A stretch of DNA of 49,229 nucleotides, taken from the NCBI RefSeq assembly GCF_001441615.1, contig NZ_LAXJ01000001.1:1-49229 (forward strand), given 5' to 3'. The translations under genes were made by a program, and so were the position numbers. The notes under the pieces are model-generated. The model did not search any database. It worked only from the letters and a program-made list of their open reading frames with translations, and was not told the DNA's origin. Shown in pieces: positions 1-8,983 of the stretch (position 1 is its first letter; the number at the start of each line of letters is the position of its first letter). Source of the stretch: Roseovarius atlanticus (GTDB taxonomy: Bacteria; Pseudomonadota; Alphaproteobacteria; Rhodobacterales; Rhodobacteraceae).

Positions 1-314
1 GGGTTGCTTCAAAGCCTGTAGCAGTGCGGCGTTTTCCGGCATGTTGCGGCACTCAGGCAGAACTTTATGCGAATTTCGTTTCTGCCATACAAAGCGTTAC
101 TCTTAAGAACCGTTTTGACAATCTCTCTCAAAAGCGCGGCGGACGCTTTAAGGATTTGAGGGCGCCGCGTCCGACGCGCTTGCCCAAACCAATGACAGGT
201 AGATTGAACAACAGAAATGCGGGCTATCGCTATGAACGCGGGACCATCGTGGAGCAGGTCACCTCGGTCTCATTATCGCCAACCTCTTCCTATAGAAAAA
301 GTTAAATCCGCGAC
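1..314. other. Window edge without a convincing gene
   Basis: I see no convincing gene here. A 93-codon plus-strand frame (24-305) exists, but it has no good ribosome binding site and an unremarkable composition that matches no family I know. The stretch is richer in A+T than the rest of the window. It may be the 3' flank of the small genes that follow, or decayed sequence. No hairpin with a T-tract and no tRNA were recognised. Confidence 0.5.
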
Positions 315-575
315 TTAACAATCGATCAAGGAAGATTTTTTCAACGAAATACGCCATAAACGACGTGCCCGTTTGGAAAGCTCGATGACAGTTACGATTG
401 TATCAGATGGCACTCTTCCGAGTATCTTACTTTTAAATGGGTCGGAACGCGGAGAACGTTGGATGCAGGTCGCGTCCGCTCCGCCATCTACCTGTTCTAT
501 CCATCCCTTGATGCGCCGCGTTGCCTGAACCTGCGGAGTGATCATTTCAATCATTGTTGCTATGTCCGCCGTCAT
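315..575 (-). CDS. Small hypothetical protein (86 aa), second gene of a pair
   Basis: I do not recognise the family. The ATG start overlaps the stop of the upstream 120-aa gene as ATGA (572-575), the usual sign of translational coupling, which is the main reason to believe the frame. The product is small and basic, without a signal peptide or membrane segment. Its C-terminal half is rich in Arg, Lys and Ser. The end of the gene is clearly richer in A+T than the neighbouring genes, suggesting foreign or relaxed sequence. The open frame extends much further upstream (to 1094), but that part runs antiparallel to real reading and is not believed. Confidence 0.4.
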   Translation of the reverse strand: MTADIATMIEMITPQVQATRRIKGWIEQVDGGADATCIQRSPRSDPFKSKILGRVPSDTIVTVIELSKRARRLWRISLKKSSLIDC

Positions 576-934
576 GCGCCGTCCGCGGTGCTTGCAAAGA
601 GAAAGAACCTTTCTCCGCTCCGTGTCCAATGGTCCATCAGATGCCCGGAATACGGCAGGCTTTGTCCGGTGACCTCGAAAAACGCGACGTCCGAGGCCAC
701 CATGGCGGCGGCCTGGTAAAGCTCGTGGGCGCGGGCAGGATCCTTGATGCCTGTCGACAGCTCGCCGGTTTCGAACACGTTCGCGGCCGAAACCAATGCC
801 AGGATCAGGTAGCCGACGGGGTCTTCGGGAAAGGCACGACATATCTCGGGAACGGCTTTGCGCACAGAAAGGCCATCGACCAGAATGCGTTCCGCCAAAA
901 GGCTTTCGAACGAGTCCCAAAGTTTGTTGCGCAT
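572..934 (-). CDS. Hypothetical protein (120 aa) downstream of a response regulator
   Basis: I do not recognise the family. The product looks like a soluble, mostly helical globular protein with an acidic-to-neutral composition and no signal peptide or membrane segment. It begins MRNKLWDSFESLLAE. It lies about 100 bases downstream of the response-regulator gene on the same strand and overlaps the next small gene by 4 bases, so the three could form one transcription unit. Amino-acid composition is plausible for a real protein, unlike the overlapping plus-strand frames. A role linked to the regulator is only an inference from position. Confidence 0.55.
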   Translation of the reverse strand: MRNKLWDSFESLLAERILVDGLSVRKAVPEICRAFPEDPVGYLILALVSAANVFETGELSTGIKDPARAHELYQAAAMVASDVAFFEVTGQSLPYSGHLMDHWTRSGERFFLFASTADGA

Positions 935-1035
935 CGCGCTTTCGAATAAAATACCAATACTTAATGATCGCTAACGTGTCGCGGACGGGAACAGTAGCTG
1001 TATTTCGACAGGCCGCAACGCGCTTGGGTTGCGCG

Positions 1036-1641
1036 TCATAGGAGCCCCCTGTCACGGGCCAGCATCGCGGCGTGGGTGCGGTTGCGAGCGCCAAGCTTGC
1101 GTGACAGGGTCTTGACGTGCAGCTTCACGGTCACCTCCTGTATGTCCAGCTCGCGCGCGATCTCTCGGTTCAGCTTGCCGTCCGCGACCCCGCGCAGAAC
1201 CATTTGCTCGCGCTGGGTCAGATGGGTCGCAGTTGCTCCTGCCGGGGCTTCGTTCCCGAAATGCTGAGGAAGATAGGTCTCGCCGGCAAGCATCTGATTT
1301 ATGGCCGAAACCAGCTGGTCCGGGTCGAGCGTTTTGGGCAGAAAGCCCGCCGCACCGGCCCGAAGTGCCCGACGCGCGATATCCGGGGGCGCGGTGCCAG
1401 ACAGGATCGCCACCGGACATCCCGATTGCGCCCGCATCCGTGTCAGCCCGGCCAGCGCATCCATCCCGGGCATCGTGTAGTCCAGCAGGATCAGATGGAA
1501 CGGCCCTTTCTCTGCGTTGACTTGCAAAGCCTCGGTCAGCGATCCGGCCTTTTCCACCTGGAACCCGGCCTGCCGGGTCAGGAAATACGCGATCGTCTCA
1601 AGGACGAGGGCGTGGTCGTCGGCCAGCAATATCCTTTTCAT
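1036..1641 (-). CDS. LuxR/NarL-family response regulator
   Basis: This is a two-domain transcriptional regulator of 201 aa. The receiver domain (about residues 1-120) has the acidic pair in LLADDHA, the predicted phosphorylated Asp54 in LLDYTMPGMD and the conserved Lys103 in GFLPKTLD. The C-terminal LuxR-type helix-turn-helix (about 135-201) contains LTQREQMVLRGVADGKLNREIA. I chose the ATG at 1641, the normal N-terminus of the family (MKRILLADD); the frame stays open to 1755 but that extension is not family-like. No cognate histidine kinase is adjacent. It is divergent from the RND efflux operon at 1951, so it could regulate it, but nothing in the sequence proves this. Confidence 0.88.
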   Translation of the reverse strand: MKRILLADDHALVLETIAYFLTRQAGFQVEKAGSLTEALQVNAEKGPFHLILLDYTMPGMDALAGLTRMRAQSGCPVAILSGTAPPDIARRALRAGAAGFLPKTLDPDQLVSAINQMLAGETYLPQHFGNEAPAGATATHLTQREQMVLRGVADGKLNREIARELDIQEVTVKLHVKTLSRKLGARNRTHAAMLARDRGLL

Positions 1642-1950
1642 GTGCCGAGCGCTGCCCCTCGATTGGTGTTGCGTTCGCGCCGTGCTTTCGGACCGGGCAG
1701 CGACGATCGACAGCCTCTCTACACGACCCGAAAGCGCCGCGCCATCGTTTACCATGACCGGATACGCCGCACCCGCCCGGATCCCGGCGCCGGACGCTCA
1801 CGGACATGTGAAGGCCGGCAGCGCCAAGCTTGGTTCGGCGTACCGCTTCGGACGGGCGCGCGCGCTTGCTATTCGGGGCGGTTAAACTAACCTACGGCAA
1901 CCTGCCCGATGCGGTGACGTCACCGCGGAACGGGAAGATGGAGCCGCCGA
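1642..1950. other. Divergent intergenic region (response regulator / RND operon)
   Basis: This stretch of about 309 bases separates the minus-strand response regulator from the plus-strand efflux operon and should hold promoters for both. The one clear element is a perfect 16-bp palindrome at 1911-1926, listed separately. I see no separate gene. Confidence 0.5.
1911..1926. promoter_or_regulatory. Perfect 16-bp palindrome, probable operator of the RND operon
   Basis: The sequence GCGGTGACGTCACCGC is a perfect inverted repeat with no spacer. It ends 24 bases before the ATG of the membrane-fusion gene. Its position between two divergent genes and its perfect symmetry fit a dimeric repressor or activator site. 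Which protein binds is unknown; candidates are the adjacent NarL-type regulator or an unlinked TetR/MarR-type repressor. Confidence 0.5.
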
Positions 1951-3042
1951 ATGTCTGTATTCAAACAGTTATTGCTGATCTGCCTTCTCGGCCTGATCGG
2001 CTATGGCGGTTATTGGGGGTATGAAACCTATCTTGCCCCTCCGGCCGAGGCGGCAGAGGCCCGCGGGTCCGGCCCCGTCACCATCGAGACGGCGCAGGCC
2101 GAAACCGAGCGCATTTACCAGAACGTCGAGGCCGTTGGCACGACACGTGCCGTCAATTCGGTGCAGATCGTGCCCGAGACGGACGGCCGCATCGTGGAAC
2201 TGGCAATCACGCCGGGTGCCCGGGTCGAAGAGGGCGCCGTCCTGGTCCGGCTGGACGATGCGATAGAGCGCGCCGATTTGGCCGAAGCCAAGGCGCGGCT
2301 GGTCGAGCGCCGCCAAGTCCTGGAGCGCATCGAACAATTGCGCAGCACCAACGCGGTGAGCCAGGCCACCCAAGAGGAAGCGGTCGCGCGGTTGGCGGAG
2401 GCCGAAGCGCAGTTGGACCGCGCCCAGCAAAGGCTGGATCAGCGAACGATACTCGCGCCTTTTGCCGGCGTGCTGGGGTTACCGGAGGTGGACCGTGGCG
2501 CGCGCGTGACGAGCGATGACATGATCGCGCGGCTTGATGACCTTAGCCAGGTGGAGCTGGAATTCTCGTTGCCCGAGACCCTGTTTGCAAAAGTCCGCCG
2601 CGGTATGCCGGTCGAAGCGCAGAGCGTGGCCTTCGAGGATCGGGTCTTCGAAGGGCAGATCGACGCCGTGGACAGCCGGATCGACCCGGTGTCGCGGGCG
2701 TTCCGGGCACGTGCCCTGATCCCCAATCCCCAAGGGCTCTTGCCGGCGGGCATGTTCATGTCTTTGACGCTGACGCTCTCCGAGGACGACGCGCTGGTGG
2801 TGCCGGAAGAGGCTATCGTGTTCCAGGCTGCCGAAACCTATGTGTTCGCAGTTGCCGATGGCACGGCCACACGAAAACTTGTGCAGACGGGGTCGCGACA
2901 GGGCGGCAAGGTAGCCGTGCTCGCCGGGCTTGAACCGGGCGAGGAGGTGGCCGTCCGCGGGCTTGGCCGACTGCGCGACGGGGCCGAAGTGACGGTGAAG
3001 TCGACCGAACCTGCCTCTGACGAGTCGGAGGGCGATACGTGA
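1951..3042 (+). CDS. RND efflux periplasmic adaptor (HlyD/AcrA-type membrane-fusion protein)
   Basis: This 363-aa protein is the periplasmic adaptor of a tripartite efflux pump. It has an N-terminal hydrophobic anchor (about residues 5-25), a biotinyl-lipoyl-like half-motif around GRIVELAITPGARVEEGAVLV, a central coiled-coil hairpin rich in Glu, Arg, Gln and Ala (about 105-165), the second lipoyl half near TILAPFAGVLGLPEVDRGA, and a C-terminal beta-barrel and membrane-proximal region. The stop overlaps the permease start as GTGA, so the two are co-translated. No outer-membrane TolC-type gene is adjacent; a shared TolC encoded elsewhere is likely. Substrate is unknown. Confidence 0.9.
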   Translation: MSVFKQLLLICLLGLIGYGGYWGYETYLAPPAEAAEARGSGPVTIETAQAETERIYQNVEAVGTTRAVNSVQIVPETDGRIVELAITPGARVEEGAVLVRLDDAIERADLAEAKARLVERRQVLERIEQLRSTNAVSQATQEEAVARLAEAEAQLDRAQQRLDQRTILAPFAGVLGLPEVDRGARVTSDDMIARLDDLSQVELEFSLPETLFAKVRRGMPVEAQSVAFEDRVFEGQIDAVDSRIDPVSRAFRARALIPNPQGLLPAGMFMSLTLTLSEDDALVVPEEAIVFQAAETYVFAVADGTATRKLVQTGSRQGGKVAVLAGLEPGEEVAVRGLGRLRDGAEVTVKSTEPASDESEGDT

Positions 3043-6000
3043 CGCTTTCGGACATTGCGGTGCGCCGGCCGGTTCTGGCGGCGGTGGCCAGTCTCTTGAT
3101 CCTGGTCTTCGGCCTTGCGGCGGTGCAGGATATCCCGGTGCGCGAGTTGCCCGACGTGGACAATGCCGTCGTGACGATCACGACCGAGTATCGCGGCGCG
3201 GCGCCCGAGGTGATCGACACCGATATCACCGAAACGCTTGAGGGCGCGGTCGCGGCGATCACCGGCCTGCGCTCGATCAGTTCCGAATCTCGGCAGGGCC
3301 GCAGCCGGATCACGCTGGAATTTGAAACCTCGCGCGATCTGGACAATGCCGCCAACGACGTGCGCAATGCCGTCGGCCGAGTTACCGGGCAATTGCCCGA
3401 GGAGGCGGATGAGCCAAGGGTGGTCAAATCCGATGCCGACGCCGATCCGGTCATGCGGCTGGCGGTGACCTCGGACCGGATGACCACCGCCGAGATCACC
3501 GATTACATCGACCGTTTCATCGCCGACCGCATTGCCACCGTGGACGGAGTGGCCGACCTGAATATCTATGGTGAGCGGCCTTTCGCGGTGCGCATCTGGC
3601 TGGATCGGCGTGCGCTGGCCGCCCGCAAGCTGACGGTGGCCGATGTAGAGGCGGCGCTGCGGCGCAACAACCTCGAACTGCCCGCCGGAGAGGTCAAATC
3701 GCAGGATCGGCAACTGACCGTGCGGCTGAATTCCCGCCTGAGCAGCATCGAGGATTTCCGCGACGTGGTGCTGGACCGCGTGGCAGGCTTTCCCGTGCGC
3801 CTCGGCGATGTCGCGCGGGTGGAGCCGGGCGTGGCCGATGACAGCACCATCGTGCGCACCGACGGGACGGACGCGGTGGGTATCGCAGTGCTGCGCCAGA
3901 GCAAGTCGAACACCCTGGCCATTTCCCAGGCCGTGCGCGCCGAGATCGCGGCAATCACGCCCACGCTGCCCCAGGGCATGACCCTGATCGTCGGCTCGGA
4001 CGATGCCCTGTTCGTCGGCGCCTCGATCCGCGAGGTACTGATCGCGCTCAGCATCTCTCTGGCGCTGGTCGTCCTTGTCATCCTCGTCTTCCTGCGCAGT
4101 CCGCGCGCCACGCTGATACCCTTCGTGGCCATCCCTGTGTCGCTGGTGGGCTGCTTTATCCTGATCTCGGCCTGGGGCTTCTCGCTGAACACCCTGACAT
4201 TGCTGGCACTTCTGCTGGCGATCGGTCTTGTGGTCGACGACGCCATCGTGGTGCTGGAAAATATCCAGCGCCGGATCGAGATGGGGGAAAGCCCGCTTGC
4301 GGCCAGCTATCGCGGGGCGCGTCAGGTGACCTTTGCCGTCATCGCCACATCGCTGACCCTGATGGCGGTCTTCGTGCCGCTGTCATTCATGCCGGGACAG
4401 GTCGGTCGGTTGTTCGTCGAGTTCGGCTGGGTCATGGCGGGCACGGTGGCGATATCGACCTTCGTTGCCCTGACCGCTTGTCCTGCGCTTGCCTCGAAGG
4501 TTTTGCGCCAGCGCGACGGTGTGTCCGGCGACGACGCCGAAAGCTTGGGCTGGGCGCAACGCAAATACGAGGCCTTGTTGAAGCGCGCAGTACAGGCCCC
4601 GCTGGTGGTGCTTGCCGTCGCGCTGACGGTGACGGGCGGCGCCGCGCTCTTTTATGATGGGCTGCCGCGCGAATTGGCCCCGCGGGAGGATCGCGGCGTG
4701 GGGTTCGTGCCGTTGACGGCCCCGCAGGGCAGCACGGTGGAACATTCGGACATCGCGGCGCGTCAGGTCGAAGAGATTCTTGAGCCGTTGCGCCAGTCCG
4801 GCGTGATCGAGACGGTGTTCACCTTTACCGGCTGGGGCAACCGGGCGTGGCGGTCCTTTGTGGTCTTTCGCCTTGCCCCGTGGGACGAACGCGACATGAC
4901 CGTCTCGGAGGTGGTCGATCAGATCGCCCCCAAGATGGGGGACGTGACCATCGCACGCGGCTTTCCGGTGACGCCTGCGGGTCTTGGGCTTCGCGGCAAC
5001 TCCACCCCGGTTCGGGTGGTCGTGGGCGGCCCGGATTTCGAAAGCGTCAAGGAATGGGCCGAATTGCTGCAAGCCCAGGCCGAAACAATTCCGGGGCTGG
5101 TCAACCCAGAGATCGACTTTGACCAGAACCTGCCGCAGCTGGATATCACGATCGACAGGGCGCGGGCCGATGATCTTGGGATTTCGGTGGAAACGATTGC
5201 GGGTACGTTGCAAACGCTGCTGGCCTCGCGCGAGGTGACCGGCTTTGTCAGCCGGGGGCGCGAGTATCCGGTGATCCTTCAGGCAAACGAAACGGACCGC
5301 GACACGCCGTCGGATATCGACAATATCTTCGTGCGGGCGGGTGACGGTGAAACACTGGTCCCGCTTGGCGCCCTGGTCCAGCTTCGAGAGAATGCCGCCG
5401 CGCCCAGTCTGCGTCGCTTTGACCGCCTTCCGTCGGTTCAGCTTTCGGGGGCTCTGGAACCCGGCGCACAGCTGGGCACCGTGCTTGACACGATCGAGAC
5501 GGCGGCGCGGGACATCCTGCCGGTCGAGGCCAAGTTGGGATATGAGGGTCAGTCGCGCACCTTCAAGGACACGTCGGCCGGCGTCGGCTTTGTCTTGGCC
5601 CTGTCATTGCTGATCGTGTTCCTGGTGCTGGCGGCCCAATTCGAAAGCTTCGTGCATCCGGTCACCATCATGCTGACCGTCCCGGCAGGGCTGGCCGGGG
5701 CGATATATGCAATGGCGCTTGGGGGGCTCACGCTGAATGTCTACAGCCAGATCGGGATTATCCTGCTGGTGGGGCTTGTGGCCAAGAACGGCATCTTGAT
5801 TGTCGAGTTCGCCAACCAGCTGCGCAATGACGGGCTTGAAACACGCGAGGCGGTCATTCGCGCCGCCACCCTGCGCCTGCGCCCCATCGTCATGACGGTG
5901 ATCTCGACCATCCTTGGCGCCTTGCCCCTAGTCATGGCCACCGGCGCCGGTGCCGAAAGCCGTCAGGCCATCGGCACGGTGATCGTCGCGGGCCTGTCGT

Positions 6001-6128
6001 TGTCGGCGGTCCTGATGCTGGTCGTGACGCCCGTGCTTTACGACCTGCTGGCGCGGTTCACACGGCCCCAGGGGACGCTGGAAAAGCGTCTCGACCGCGA
6101 GCTTTCGGAGACCCGCGCGGCGATGTAG
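3039..6128 (+). CDS. RND efflux transporter permease (AcrB/HAE1 type)
   Basis: This 1029-aa protein is the inner-membrane proton antiporter of the efflux pump. It shows the family layout: a first membrane helix near residue 10-30, a large periplasmic loop, a membrane block, a second large loop, and a second membrane block. The paired Asp residues of transmembrane helix 4 needed for proton relay are visible in LLLAIGLVVDDAIVVLE. Length matches the family. The start is GTG at 3039, overlapping the adaptor stop. Together with the adaptor it should export hydrophobic compounds, drugs or metabolites to the outside. I cannot name the substrate. Confidence 0.93.
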   Translation: MTLSDIAVRRPVLAAVASLLILVFGLAAVQDIPVRELPDVDNAVVTITTEYRGAAPEVIDTDITETLEGAVAAITGLRSISSESRQGRSRITLEFETSRDLDNAANDVRNAVGRVTGQLPEEADEPRVVKSDADADPVMRLAVTSDRMTTAEITDYIDRFIADRIATVDGVADLNIYGERPFAVRIWLDRRALAARKLTVADVEAALRRNNLELPAGEVKSQDRQLTVRLNSRLSSIEDFRDVVLDRVAGFPVRLGDVARVEPGVADDSTIVRTDGTDAVGIAVLRQSKSNTLAISQAVRAEIAAITPTLPQGMTLIVGSDDALFVGASIREVLIALSISLALVVLVILVFLRSPRATLIPFVAIPVSLVGCFILISAWGFSLNTLTLLALLLAIGLVVDDAIVVLENIQRRIEMGESPLAASYRGARQVTFAVIATSLTLMAVFVPLSFMPGQVGRLFVEFGWVMAGTVAISTFVALTACPALASKVLRQRDGVSGDDAESLGWAQRKYEALLKRAVQAPLVVLAVALTVTGGAALFYDGLPRELAPREDRGVGFVPLTAPQGSTVEHSDIAARQVEEILEPLRQSGVIETVFTFTGWGNRAWRSFVVFRLAPWDERDMTVSEVVDQIAPKMGDVTIARGFPVTPAGLGLRGNSTPVRVVVGGPDFESVKEWAELLQAQAETIPGLVNPEIDFDQNLPQLDITIDRARADDLGISVETIAGTLQTLLASREVTGFVSRGREYPVILQANETDRDTPSDIDNIFVRAGDGETLVPLGALVQLRENAAAPSLRRFDRLPSVQLSGALEPGAQLGTVLDTIETAARDILPVEAKLGYEGQSRTFKDTSAGVGFVLALSLLIVFLVLAAQFESFVHPVTIMLTVPAGLAGAIYAMALGGLTLNVYSQIGIILLVGLVAKNGILIVEFANQLRNDGLETREAVIRAATLRLRPIVMTVISTILGALPLVMATGAGAESRQAIGTVIVAGLSLSAVLMLVVTPVLYDLLARFTRPQGTLEKRLDRELSETRAAM

Positions 6129-6142
6129 GCGTCTGTGTTGCC

Positions 6143-6505
6143 CTATCCCGCTGGCGGGTTTTCCATGTCTTCCGCGAAAACTGCGATCAGGCACCCTGTC
6201 TCGGTGTGCGAGACATGCTCGGTGCCCGGTGCCAGCCACACGACATCGCCCTGGCGATAGACTGTGCCGTCATTGTCGATCAACTCGCCCTCCAGCATCA
6301 CGAATTCCTCCGCCCCGCCATGGCGGTGCGGGGTCGACCGTGCGCCCGGCTCCATCTTGTAGATGTAAAAGCCCACGTCGCGCGGCATGTCGCGGTTGAG
6401 CTTGAGCATGGCAGTGCCCGGTTCGGTAACGGGATCGTACGGCACAAACGCGTCGGCATCCCGGATGTTCGCGATCCTTCGGTCGCTCGGCTTTATCGGC
6501 TTCAT
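6143..6505 (-). CDS. Cupin-domain protein
   Basis: This is a single-domain cupin of 120 aa. The metal-binding motif 1 is seen as TPHRHGGAEEFVMLEGE and motif 2 as WLAPGTEHVSHTETG, so a metal-binding beta-barrel is expected. The start at 6505 is preferred over an upstream ATG at 6532 because an AAAGGA ribosome binding site lies about 8 bases upstream. It lies tail to tail with the RND permease (15-base gap), so it is not part of that operon. Small cupins of this kind act as enzymes or as ligand-binding proteins; the substrate cannot be told from sequence. Confidence 0.8.
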   Translation of the reverse strand: MKPIKPSDRRIANIRDADAFVPYDPVTEPGTAMLKLNRDMPRDVGFYIYKMEPGARSTPHRHGGAEEFVMLEGELIDNDGTVYRQGDVVWLAPGTEHVSHTETGCLIAVFAEDMENPPAG

Positions 6506-6933
6506 GGTCGTGTCCTTTCTGTTCCTCAGCAACGAGACTAATCCAGTTCGTCGCCCTGCGGCAAATCATCTTGCGCTGAAGGCGCTCCGCCCTTCGTCGG
6601 GTCAGGTCTGACTGTTGCCGGGGCAACGCCAAGCCGAGCATGGAAGCGGTCAAACTCGTTTGCCGCCGGATCCCTGCCGCAGAATGCCTTAACGCAACCG
6701 GGCACCCGCATCATGCGTGTAGCCGCGCGTCGTCGGCAGTGTCCACGCGAGACCTCACCGCGTCCGACTGATGCGCCCAACTTCGGATCGCGAAATCAAG
6801 CTGCGGCTCGATCAGAGTGCCATCGTTGTGAAGCGCCCAGCCGTCGCTCAAGCAACGTGTACAGAAATCGACTCGTTATTGACATAAGTGAACACGGTGT
6901 CGAGTGTCGGCCTGTCTGCACAGGAGCCAGCCC
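6506..6933. other. Intergenic region between cupin and demethylase genes
   Basis: This region of about 430 bases should carry promoters for the cupin gene (minus) and the flavoprotein gene (plus). I see a TTGACA hexamer at 6879-6884 but no good -10 at the right distance. A short minus-strand frame (6538-6780, 80 aa, ending in an acidic tail) lies just upstream of the cupin gene. It could be a small gene, but nothing supports it beyond being open. A 5-bp inverted repeat, GTCAG-GT-CTGAC, lies at 6601-6612. Confidence 0.4.
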
Positions 6934-8973
6934 GTGACAAGCGACCCTCTTCTTCAGCCGTTCCAGCTCAAGCATCTGACCTTGAAGAACCGGCTGATGA
7001 TCACCAGCCATGAACCGGCCTATCCCGAAAACGGCCTGCCAACGGACCGCTACCGGGCCTATCACGCGGAACGGGCGCGGGGCGGCGTTGCCCTGACGAT
7101 GACCGCAGTATCGGCGGTGGTGTCGCGCGACAGCCCGCCCGCCTTCAACAACATTCTGGCCTACCGCGATGAGGTCGTGCCGCACATGAAGGCGCTGACG
7201 GACGACTGCCACGAACATGGCTGCGCGGTGATGATCCAGTTGACCCATCTCGGCTGGCGCACCCGCTGGGACCGGGGCGACTGGCTGCCCAGCCTTGCGC
7301 CGGGACACACGCGCGAGCCGGCGCACCGGGCCTATCCGAAAAAGTTGGAAGACTGGGACATCGCCCGCATCATCGAGGATTACGCCGATGCCGCAGAACG
7401 GATGCAGGCCGCCGGACTCGACGGGATCGAGCTCGAGGCCTATGGCCACCTGATGGACGCGTTCTGGTCGCCGCAACTCAACCAGCTTGACGGTCCTTTC
7501 GGAGCGGGCGACCATGACAGCCGCCTGCGCTTCACGATGGAGGTGCTGACGGCGATCCGCGACCGTCTGGGCGACGGCTTCATCGTCGGCATCCGTTATG
7601 TCGCGGACGAGGATAAGCCCGGCGGCATCACCCAGGAAGACGGCATCGAGATTACCAAGCGTCTGAAAAGCTGCGGGATGGTCGATTTCCTGAACGTGAT
7701 CCGGGGCCATGTGGCCACCGACGCCGCGCTGACCGACGTGATCCCCGTGCAGGGGATGCGATCCAACCCGCACCTGGATTTCGCCGGAGAGATCCGGGCC
7801 GCGGCGCAGATCCCGACGTTTCACGCCGCCAAGATCCAGGACGTGGCGACAGCCCGCCACGCCATCTCTTCGGGCAAGCTGGACATGGTAGGCATGACCC
7901 GCGCGCATATCGCCGAGCCGCATATCGTCGCCAAGATCATGCGCGGCGAAGAGGACCGCATCCGCCCGTGTGTAGGGGCCAATTACTGCCTAGACAGGAT
8001 CTACCAGGGGGGCATGGCGCTTTGCCTGCACAACCCGGCCACCGGGCGCGAGACCGAGCAGCCGCACGAGATACCGCGGGCCGAAACCCGCCGCCGCGTG
8101 GTCATCATCGGCGCCGGGCCTGCGGGGCTGGAGGCTGCGCGCGTTTCGGCGGCCCGCGGCCATGAGGTGATCGTTTACGAGGCCGCGAAAGACCCCGGGG
8201 GACAGGTGCGCCTGACTGCACAGACCGACCGCCGCAAGGAGATGATCCAGCTGATCCAATGGCGTTTTGAGGAATGTACGCGCATGGGCGTGACCTTTCA
8301 CTTCAACACATTCGCCGACGACCGGACGGTTCTGGCAGATGATCCTGACGTGATTATCGTGGCCACTGGGGGCCTGCCGCAGGTCGAGGTTCCGGGCGGT
8401 GGCGAGGATCTTGTGGTGTCGAGCTGGGATATCCTGTCGGGTGATGCTCAGCCGGGAACGAATGTGCTGATCTATGACGAGGCGGGCGATTTTGCAGCCC
8501 TTCAGGCCGCCGAAAAGATCGCCGTCACCGGCGCACGGGTCGAGATCATGACCCGCGACCGCAGCTTTGCGCCCGAGGTCATGGGCATGTCCCTGACGCC
8601 CGCCATGCGAGAACTTCAAAAGCGCGACGTGACCTTCACGGTGACCTGGAAGCTGGCCGCGGTAGAGCGCGAAGGCAATGCGCTTCGGGCGACTATCGAC
8701 AGCGATTACGGCGGCGTCACCCGGCACCGTCAGGTGGATCAGGTGGTCATGAACCATGGCACCTTACCGCTCGACGACCTTTATTTCGATCTTCGGCCCG
8801 GCTCGTCCAACCTGGGCGAGGTCGACTATGACGCGCTGATCGAGGGTCGGCCTCAGGAGGTGACGCGCAACGCCGACGGCGCGTATCGCCTCTATCGTAT
8901 CGGTGACGCAGTGGCATCGCGCAACACCCACGCTGCGATCTACGACGCGCTGCGCCTGTGCAAGGCGCTCTGA
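6934..8973 (+). CDS. N-methylproline/dimethylglycine demethylase-like NADH:flavin oxidoreductase
   Basis: This 679-aa protein has the TMADH / 2,4-dienoyl-CoA-reductase architecture: an N-terminal old-yellow-enzyme FMN barrel (about 1-370), an iron-sulfur cysteine cluster (CVGANYCLDR followed by ALCLHNP), and a C-terminal FAD/NAD-binding part starting at VVIIGAGPAGLEA. The CVGxxYC pattern and the N-terminal SHEPAY resemble the StcD/HpbJ/DgcA group that demethylates N-methylproline or dimethylglycine; subgroup assignment is from memory of the family. GTG at 6934 is chosen because AGGAG lies 7 bases upstream. It is followed 10 bases later by a hydroxyproline-epimerase pseudogene, which fits a proline-betaine type pathway. 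Confidence 0.8.
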   Translation: MTSDPLLQPFQLKHLTLKNRLMITSHEPAYPENGLPTDRYRAYHAERARGGVALTMTAVSAVVSRDSPPAFNNILAYRDEVVPHMKALTDDCHEHGCAVMIQLTHLGWRTRWDRGDWLPSLAPGHTREPAHRAYPKKLEDWDIARIIEDYADAAERMQAAGLDGIELEAYGHLMDAFWSPQLNQLDGPFGAGDHDSRLRFTMEVLTAIRDRLGDGFIVGIRYVADEDKPGGITQEDGIEITKRLKSCGMVDFLNVIRGHVATDAALTDVIPVQGMRSNPHLDFAGEIRAAAQIPTFHAAKIQDVATARHAISSGKLDMVGMTRAHIAEPHIVAKIMRGEEDRIRPCVGANYCLDRIYQGGMALCLHNPATGRETEQPHEIPRAETRRRVVIIGAGPAGLEAARVSAARGHEVIVYEAAKDPGGQVRLTAQTDRRKEMIQLIQWRFEECTRMGVTFHFNTFADDRTVLADDPDVIIVATGGLPQVEVPGGGEDLVVSSWDILSGDAQPGTNVLIYDEAGDFAALQAAEKIAVTGARVEIMTRDRSFAPEVMGMSLTPAMRELQKRDVTFTVTWKLAAVEREGNALRATIDSDYGGVTRHRQVDQVVMNHGTLPLDDLYFDLRPGSSNLGEVDYDALIEGRPQEVTRNADGAYRLYRIGDAVASRNTHAAIYDALRLCKAL

Positions 8974-8983
8974 CACGCGCTCG

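Noticed and set aside
24..305. 93-codon plus-strand open frame at the window start
   Set aside because: No ribosome binding site, low-complexity basic composition and no family resemblance; probably a chance frame.
302..319. TTAA-N9-TTAAC resembling a CtrA box
   Set aside because: The spacer is 9 bases, not 7, so it does not meet the CtrA consensus.
576..1094. Upstream extension of the 86-aa small gene into a 259-codon frame
   Set aside because: It runs in another frame across the better-supported 120-aa gene and has a Pro/Arg-rich composition typical of a shadow frame. Only the C-terminal 86 codons are kept.
6879..6884. TTGACA hexamer upstream of the demethylase gene
   Set aside because: No recognisable -10 hexamer at 16-18 bases; kept only as a note in the intergenic entry.
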